Shown: positions 58,132-64,000 of the stretch, piece by piece
Position numbering within the stretch: position 1 is the first letter of the stretch
Layout: every line of letters begins with the position of its first letter
NCBI GenBank assembly: GCA_016719855.1
Contig: JADJYH010000004.1
Coordinates: 233,061 to 297,060, forward strand
From: Saprospiraceae bacterium
GTDB taxonomy: Bacteria > Bacteroidota > Bacteroidia > Chitinophagales > Saprospiraceae
Length of the DNA: 64,000 nucleotides
Direction: 5' to 3'
Made by a program: the position numbers and the translations under genes
The notes under the pieces: generated by a model
Seen by the model: only the letters and a program-made list of their open reading frames with translations
What the model was told of the DNA's origin: nothing
Database searches by the model: none

Positions 58132-59571
58132 ATGTCAACTACACCAACCGAAAAGAAAAACACCTTCAAGCGCCGGGACTTCGTCAAAGCCGCCGGGCTG
58201 GGCGCAGCGGGTTTCTTCATCGTGCCACGCCACGTGCTCGGCAGGGGCTACATCTCCCCCAGCGACAAACTCAACGTCGCCCTCATCGGGGCAGGTGGGC
58301 GGGCCAACTCGCACCGCGATGCCCTGAAGGACACGGAGAACCTCGTGGCCTTCTGCGACGTGGACGACGCACGGGCAAAGGCCACCTACGAAATGTTCCC
58401 GAAGGTGCCCCACTACCGGGACTTCCGCAAGATGCTCGATGCACAGGACAAGCAAATTGACGCCGTCGTCATCACCACGCCCGACCATACCCACGCCGTG
58501 GCGGCCATGGCCAGCATCGTTCGGGGCAAGCATGTTTACGTCGAAAAGCCGCTGGTACACAGCATCTGGGAAGGCCGTGAACTGCTGAAAGCTGCCCAAA
58601 AACACAAGGTCGTGACCCAAATGGGCAACCAGGGCGCTTCGATGGACTGCAACCGGGAACTCGTGGAATGGGTGCAGAGCGGTGCCATCGGCGACGTGAC
58701 CCGTGCCCATATCTGGACGAACCGCCCCGTTTGGCCGCAAGGCATACCCACCCCGAAGAACGGCGCAAAAGTGCCCGCCACCCTCGACTGGGACCTCTGG
58801 CTCGGCCCTGCCCAAATGCGTGACTACGACCCCGCCTACCTGCCCTTCGCATGGCGTGGCTGGTGGGACTACGGCACCGGCTCCTTCGGCGACATGGGCT
58901 GCCACCTCGTGGACCCCGTCTATCGGGCGCTGAAGCTGCACCTGCCCACCGCCGTGGAGGCCAGCACCAGCACCGTTTGGCTCAACGGCGTTGAACAAAA
59001 CTACACCGACTCCTGCCCGCCCTCCAGTTTCGTGAAAATGGACTTTGCCGCCCGTGAAAACATGCCCGCCTTCGAGCTTTTCTGGTACGATGGTGGCCTG
59101 CGGCCAATGCGCCCCGCCGAACTGGGTTCCGACGAGCCGTTCGGCAACTGGGACGGCGGCGTGCTCCTCGAAGGCAGCAAAGGCAAGATGATGTGCGGCA
59201 TTTTCGGGGAAAAACCGACGCTGCTGCCGACCAGCCGCATGAAGGAGGCCACTGCCCCGAAGCCCTGGCTGCCCCGCCGCAAGGGGTCGCACCAGCAGAT
59301 TTGGGCGGATGCCTGCAAGGGCAACGGCGAAGCCACCTCGCCCTTCGAGTACGCCGTGCCGCTGACCGAGACGCTGAACATCGGCAACCTCGCCGTGCGC
59401 TGCTACGACATCAAAAAGCTGCAAAAAGGCAAGCAACCCGACTGGTGGGCACCCTACGACTACCCCGGCCGTGTTCGCCTCGACTGGGATGCCGAGAAGG
59501 GCCAGTGCAAAAATTTCGCAGATGCCAACCAGTGGGTGAAGCGGGAGTATCGGAAGGGGTGGGCTTGGTAG
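58132..59571 (+). CDS. Gfo/Idh/MocA family oxidoreductase with a Tat signal
   Basis: 479 residues. The N-terminus has a twin-arginine signal (KRRDFVKAAGLGAAGFFIVP), so it is folded with cofactor and exported. NAD(P)-binding Rossmann fold: LNVALIGAGGRANSHRDAL. Conserved EKPL follows at YVEKPLVHS. The C-terminal alpha/beta domain holds DWDLWLGPAQ, WRGWWDYGTGSFGDMGCHL and LLEGSKGKMM. It would oxidise or reduce a sugar or related polyol in the periplasm. Exported members of this family often belong to glycan breakdown. No operon partner is adjacent. Confidence 0.93.
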   Translation: MSTTPTEKKNTFKRRDFVKAAGLGAAGFFIVPRHVLGRGYISPSDKLNVALIGAGGRANSHRDALKDTENLVAFCDVDDARAKATYEMFPKVPHYRDFRKMLDAQDKQIDAVVITTPDHTHAVAAMASIVRGKHVYVEKPLVHSIWEGRELLKAAQKHKVVTQMGNQGASMDCNRELVEWVQSGAIGDVTRAHIWTNRPVWPQGIPTPKNGAKVPATLDWDLWLGPAQMRDYDPAYLPFAWRGWWDYGTGSFGDMGCHLVDPVYRALKLHLPTAVEASTSTVWLNGVEQNYTDSCPPSSFVKMDFAARENMPAFELFWYDGGLRPMRPAELGSDEPFGNWDGGVLLEGSKGKMMCGIFGEKPTLLPTSRMKEATAPKPWLPRRKGSHQQIWADACKGNGEATSPFEYAVPLTETLNIGNLAVRCYDIKKLQKGKQPDWWAPYDYPGRVRLDWDAEKGQCKNFADANQWVKREYRKGWAW

Positions 59572-61174
59572 TTGGGCTTGGTTGATATTAAGTTGATAAG
59601 AGGTTTATGAGGGTTGATTTTGGGCAGGTGTTGCATTTGGTATAAAGGGCTCTTATGAACCAATGGAGTTTGGCATCATGGCTTATTGTATCATTCATGT
59701 AAACGCGGTAAATTTCAACCAAACCAACTGCTAACTTTCGACATGGCGACCATACAAATTCAACCACTTTAGAATCTCAAAAACATGACCTGCAAGACAC
59801 ATAGATAAGGAGCTTTATTGGAGGAAAATTGAAGGCAAAACCATCATTGCTTAACCATTGCAATTGCTAACCGCAAGAAAATCACAAGGGAAAACAGCCC
59901 AGAAATAACTATTATAAAAAGCAGACTGGAATAACAAACGAGAAAATTAGCTTATGTTGGCAGCTGCTGCTCTAAAATTTTAAAGCTGCAACAATTATCC
60001 TACACTCTTGCCAAAAGACGAACTATTCCATTCCACAAGACAATACTCAAACTACTCTTAATGGCGAAGCTGACGGACTTGCGGCACCAAAATTTGTTTC
60101 GTTGCTTGATAAAGACAAAACGACTTTGACGAGAGCAGACCAATTGATTGACCCACATCGAAGAGGAGCTACAAAGAATTGCTGAATAAGGAAAGGTGGG
60201 ACCAAGCTCTATCCTCAGATTTTTTAGATCGCCTGTCAGAGAACTTCTCTCTTAAAGGTGTAGTCAAATTGATAGAAGTGACGACGTGAATTACTGGAGG
60301 ATGCAACGCTTAAGAAGTTCAACTCAATTTCCTGAATTCAAAGTTCCTAACAATTGAAAGGGAACTAGCATAAGCTGCAGGCGTGAAAATCAATTTGAGC
60401 CACGGCGTTTACGCCTGAAGTTATCTGTCGCTTGCCTCAATCGGAATCCGTCCAACCTTGACGACTTATAAAAAGCTACACAATGATAGGACGCAAATGC
60501 CCAACAGGCACTCTATTGACTGAGAAATTACATGACCTCGACAAATCAGTTTGGACGGAATAAACGAGCAGGCGATTTTTTGGTGCTTAAAGAAAGTGCT
60601 TTCTTGAACATAAAGAGAAGTGAGAGCACTTGCTTTACTCAGTCGACAAATCGTTGAGCTGACCGCAAGGCCAACTAATTCCGTTAAGTTTCGAAATATC
60701 TTAGTTGATAAAATCTATGTCCCTGGGGCCGACATCCGCCAAATTAGTTGGACCAAACGCAATGGGTGCAGACATTTTAATAACGTGCCAAACTCAAAAA
60801 AGTGGATTGACCTCCGAATGAGCCAACCTGAAAGAAACTCCAATTTCAAGAGACGACACCTCTGACGAATCATGGAACCGCCTCAGGACGACCTCCGTGG
60901 GAGAACCTCAAACAGTCCAGCCTCGGATGACCCTTCTCCAAAGCAAACTATGAGATTAAAAAAATATAAATGAAGGGCTTTTTCGGTAATCGAACTCAGT
61001 GGGGCTTCGGTTAATAAAGAGTTGAGTAATAGAACATGCGGATGCATCTATCAAATCAACCTCCCTTTAGCCTCCCTTCAACTCAAGGCATCAATCCAAA
61101 CTTGGTTGGATGAAGTAGATTTAGTAGGCAAACTGGACGCAATAACAAGCAACCATTACCTTAAATCTTTTCCA
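59572..61174. other. Gene-free region of about 1.6 kb with decayed-looking frames
   Basis: No frame has a recognisable family. Stretches such as LAAPKFVSLLDKDKTTLTRA (about 60080-60150, plus) read like protein before running into stops, so this may be the wreck of one or more lost genes. Composition is more AT-rich than the flanking coding DNA. Confidence 0.4.
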
Positions 61175-63042
61175 ATGCAAATCCATCAAATCCTTCCTAA
61201 TCACCGCCCTCCTAATACCCGGCACTATCCTCGCCCAATCCTTCAACAACCTCCCAGTCACCACCCAAAAGCCGCCGCTGCACGGCAGGCATTGGATGGC
61301 CATCACGGGCAAGCCGTTGGCGGCCACGGCGGGTGCGATGATTTTCGCCAAAGGCGGCAATGCCGTGGATGCGGGCTGTGCCATGCTCGCCGCCACCTGC
61401 ACCATGTGGGACGTGCTGAGTTGGGGCGGCGAGACGCAGGCGCTGATTTACAACCCAATCACCCAAAAAGTGGTGGCCATCAACGCACTGGGCGTCGCCC
61501 CGACGGGCGCTACCGCCGATTTTTTCAAGGAAAAAGGGATGAAATATCCGCCCGAATTTGGCCCCTTGGCGGCGGTGACGCCCGGCACGCCCGGCGGCCT
61601 GATGACCATGCTGGCCGAGTACGGCACGATGAGCCTCGCCGAGGTGCTGACACCTGCCATCGTACTCGCAGTGGGCTACCCCATCGAGACGCAGACCGCC
61701 AATTCTATCGAGCGGAACAAGGCGGAAATCAAAAACTGGCCGTACTCCAAAAAAGTGTTCCTGCCCCACCTCGGCGAGCAGCGGGAAGCTCCGTCCGGCG
61801 GCGAAATCTTCGAGCAAACCGACCTCGTGGCCACGCTGCAAAAATTGGTGGAAACGGAGCGGCTGGCACTGAACAGCGGCATGACGAGGAAGGAGGCGAT
61901 TTACGCCGCCAACGACCGATTTTATTCGGGGGATATTGCCGAGGAGTTTGTCCGTGGCTGCCAGGAGCAGGGCGGCTTGATAACGGCGGCGGACTTGGCC
62001 AATTGGAAAGTGAAAATCGAGGAGCCAGTGATGACGACCTACAAGGGCATCGAGGTCTATAAATTGCAGCAGTGGACGCAAGGCCCGGCCATGCTCCAGA
62101 CCCTGAACATCCTCGAAAACTTCGACCTGAAAAGCATGGGCTACAACTCGACCCGGTACATCCACACGCTGTACCAGGCGATGAACCTCGCCTTTGCCGA
62201 CCGTGATTTTTACTACGGCGACCCTGCTTTTGGGCCGGAAGAACCCATGACCGGGCTGCTCTCGAAAGCCTACGCCAAGGAGCGCAGCAAGCTCATCAAC
62301 CCGGACAGGAACGACCCGAAAGCTGGCCCCGGAGACCCCTATCCTTTTGAGGGGAAAACGAATCCCTACCTCGATTTGCTGAACAACTGGGGCAACGGCA
62401 GCCTCGATTCCCGCAAATCGGCAGCGCCTTTGAGCGAGCAGTTTTTGGAGGATTTTGCCGCAGGCACCACCAGCATCGAAGCCACGGATGACGAGGGTTG
62501 GGTGGTGTCCATCACGCCGAGCGGTGGCTGGGTGCCAGCCTGCATTGCCGGGAACACGGGCATCGGGATGAGCCAGCGCATGCAGTCCTTCGTGCTCGAC
62601 CCCCAAGAAAACCCGTTCAATGTGGTGGAGCCGGGCAAGCGCCCCCGTGTCACCCTCACGCCCAGCCTCGCCATGAAGGACGGCAAGCCTTTCCTCTCCT
62701 TTGCGAAGCAGGCCGGCGATGAGCAGGACCAGTTGCTGCTGCAGTTTTTCCTGAACATGGTGGAGTTCAACATGACCGTACAGGAAGCTTGCGAAGCGCC
62801 CAGTTTCAAGACCTATCAAATGTTCAGCAGTTTTGGCAACCACGAAAAAAGCGTGGGTTCCATGACGCTCAACAGCGAAATGCCCGCCTTGGATTCGAAA
62901 GGAACTGGGCGGCATGGGCTATAAAATCAACTACCAAGACCGCACGAGCGGCCCCATCAACGCCATCTATTTTGACTGGGAGCACGGCAGTTTTTGGGGC
63001 GGTTCGAGCAATCATGGGGAGGATTATGGGATTGGGTGGTAG
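61175..63042 (+). CDS. ggt: Gamma-glutamyltransferase family protein, frameshifted
   Basis: About 622 residues. The start is ATG 61175; with one base removed it gives a signal peptide ending ALLIPGTILAQS. The large subunit includes MAITGKPLAATAGAMIFAKG, GPLAAVTPGTPGGL and NLAFADRDFYYGDP. The catalytic Thr that becomes the N-terminus of the small subunit is in AGTTSIEATDDEGW (about residue 431). After a break near 62895 the frame continues LGGMGYKINYQDRTSGPINA and ends NHGEDYGIGW. GGT hydrolyses or transfers the gamma-glutamyl group of glutathione or similar peptides in the periplasm. GTPGG and the Thr are intact. Confidence 0.9.
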
Positions 63043-63054
63043 GTTTTTGAGTTC

Positions 63055-63098
63055 GGCAGTTCGACAGGGGGCAGTTGGCAGTCAGCGGCTGCTTTTAT
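63055..63098. repeat. Dispersed repeat after ggt
   Basis: GGCAGTTCGACAGGGGGCAG followed by TTGGCAGTC and GGCTGC, 13 bases after the ggt stop. It closely matches the segment after the HEAT-cyclophilin gene (12472-12515). Confidence 0.55.
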
Positions 63099-63216
63099 CG
63101 TATGAGCCGTTCATTGACATTCAATTGAATTGGACATTTAATTGCTTCGCAACTTTTTGATTTTCAGAGGAAACACTTTTTACTTGACCTTTTTACTTTT
63201 TACTTTCTTTACCAAC

Positions 63217-63224
63217 TACCTTTG
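63217..63224 (+). promoter_or_regulatory. Candidate -7 element of prfC
   Basis: TACCTTTG, identical to the carB -7 element, with GCGCCCC following as at carB. No clear TTTG lies 19-21 bp upstream. Confidence 0.4.
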
Positions 63225-63250
63225 CGCCCCGAAACTAAATAATCTAAGGT

Positions 63251-63419
63251 GCGACCCTCGTTCCGTAGGAACGGCATCTTTGTAGCAAGCTGCAAGACCC
63301 AGCGTCCCCGTTCCATCGGAACGGTATCTGGTGCTTCCAACATACCGTTCCTATGGAACGGAAACCAATCGTTACAAGGATTTCTACAAAGATGCCGTTC
63401 CCTACGGAACGAGGGTCGC
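63251..63419. repeat. Nested inverted repeat in the prfC leader
   Basis: Outer arms GCGACCCTCGTTCCGTAGG...TTTGTAG (63251-63285) and 63384-63419 are complementary over about 35 bp with one extra base. Inner arms CCGTTCCATCGGAACGGTAT (63308-63327) and 63342-63361 pair with one mismatch across 14 bases. Each arm itself contains a short palindrome of the form CGTTCCnnnGGAACG. The whole unit ends 20 bp before the prfC ATG and could fold into one large hairpin in the mRNA leader. Confidence 0.8.
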
Positions 63420-63439
63420 AACTTGAGTTTTTATAAAAA

Positions 63440-64000
63440 ATGAGCTTAAAAGAAGAAATCGCACGGCGCAAGACCTTTGGCATTATCTCCCACCCCGATG
63501 CCGGGAAGACCACCCTCACCGAAAAGCTGCTGCTTTTCGGCGGCGCCATCCAGACCGCCGGGGCCGTCAAGTCCAACAAAATCAAAGAAGACCACCGTCT
63601 CGACTTCATGGAAATCAGAAGCAGCGGGGCATCTCCGTGGCCACCTCGGTCATGGCCTTCGAGTATAAAGATTTGAAAATCAATATTTTGGACACCCCCG
63701 GTCACCAGGACTTCGCGGAGGACACCTACCGCACGCTCACCGCCGTGGACAGCGCTATCGTGGTCATTGACGTGGCAAAAGGCGTGGAAACCCAGACCGA
63801 AAAACTCGTCAAAGTCTGCCGGATGCGCAACACGCCCATCATCGTCTTCATCAACAAGCTCGACCGGGAGGGCAAGGACGCTATTGACCTGCTCGACGAG
63901 GTGGAGCAAAAACTGGGGCTACGGGTCTGCCCGCTCAGTTGGCCAGTGGGCATGGGCGGCACCTTCAAGGGCGTGTACAGCATGTACGAAAAGAACCTCG
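63440..64000 (+). CDS. prfC: Peptide chain release factor 3, partial and frameshifted
   Basis: The N-terminal 187 or so codons, cut by the window edge. MSLKEEIARRKTFGIISHPD, then GKTTLTEKLLLFGG (P-loop), and after a 1-base break near 63615 EKQRGISVATSVMAFEY (switch I), LDTPGHQDFAEDTYRTL (switch II, DTPGH), VFINKLDREGKDA (NKxD). RF3 is the GTPase that recycles RF1 and RF2 after termination. The break in a highly conserved G-domain points to a read error. The long hairpin just upstream sits in its leader. Confidence 0.93.

Noticed and set aside
60620..60865. 81-codon frame in the long spacer before ggt
   Set aside because: No family features and surrounded by stops in all frames; kept only as part of the gene-free region.
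61212..62915. Minus-strand frame of 567 codons opposite ggt
   Set aside because: Antisense shadow of a conserved enzyme; rich in His/Arg/Gly as expected from the reverse of GC-rich codons.
63251..63419. CRISPR array in the prfC leader
   Set aside because: The repeated words are palindromes in nested opposite orientation, not direct repeats with regular unique spacers, and no cas genes are near.

Overview
The window is a piece of a Bacteroidota chromosome, most likely from the Saprospiria. The signs are a type IX secretion (T9SS) C-terminal sorting domain, a hybrid two-component system of the HTCS type, MopE-like and four-cysteine HYR-like repeats, a carbamoyl-phosphate synthase large subunit without the C-terminal MGS domain, and several spacers carrying the Bacteroidota promoter form (TTTG, about 19-21 bases, TAnnTTTG). 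I see no tRNA, rRNA, IS element or CRISPR array.

Layout. 0.1-4.1 kb (minus): a restriction-modification-like locus of a small HTH regulator, an SPPY-type DNA methyltransferase, and a GHKL (MORC/MutL-like) ATPase joined to a PD-(D/E)xK nuclease. 4.5-6.3 kb (minus): glycosyltransferase overlapping an ECF sigma factor. 6.4-15.5 kb: cupin, dtd, a class A penicillin-binding protein, a HEAT-cyclophilin lipoprotein, a 3-prime-truncated gcvT, a Rieske oxygenase and a small secreted protein. 15.6-28.2 kb (minus): a HTCS sensor-regulator followed by a secreted protein of about 2,760 residues built from repeats. 28.4-34.9 kb: YifB/ComM-type ATPase, SRAP protein, heme A synthase, a spacer that looks like oriC, an alpha/beta hydrolase and a MoxR-type ATPase. 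35-38.5 kb: an AT-rich unknown gene, two PIN-domain toxin-antitoxin pairs and a PRMT-like methyltransferase. 38.5-50.9 kb: sodium:solute symporter, thiL, icmF, a DUF3078 porin-like protein, an MscS-type channel, an ECF sigma factor and an M28 peptidase. 51-64 kb: carB, a third PIN toxin-antitoxin pair, an ABC-2 exporter, a T9SS gene remnant, a Tat-exported Gfo/Idh/MocA oxidoreductase, ggt, and prfC running off the end.

Sequence quality matters. Many conserved genes carry single-base frameshifts. They are dense in the first 16 kb (the methyltransferase, the ATPase, the penicillin-binding protein), sparse after that, and present even in carB and prfC. Most probably these are read or assembly errors, so I give gene extents across the frameshifts and say where the frame breaks.

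The most interesting points are the MORC-like ATPase/nuclease/methyltransferase locus, short palindromes inserted in frame into dtd and icmF, a nested inverted repeat in the prfC leader, the HTCS-adhesin pair separated by three direct repeats, and the oriC-like spacer with two pairs of 12-bp tandem repeats.
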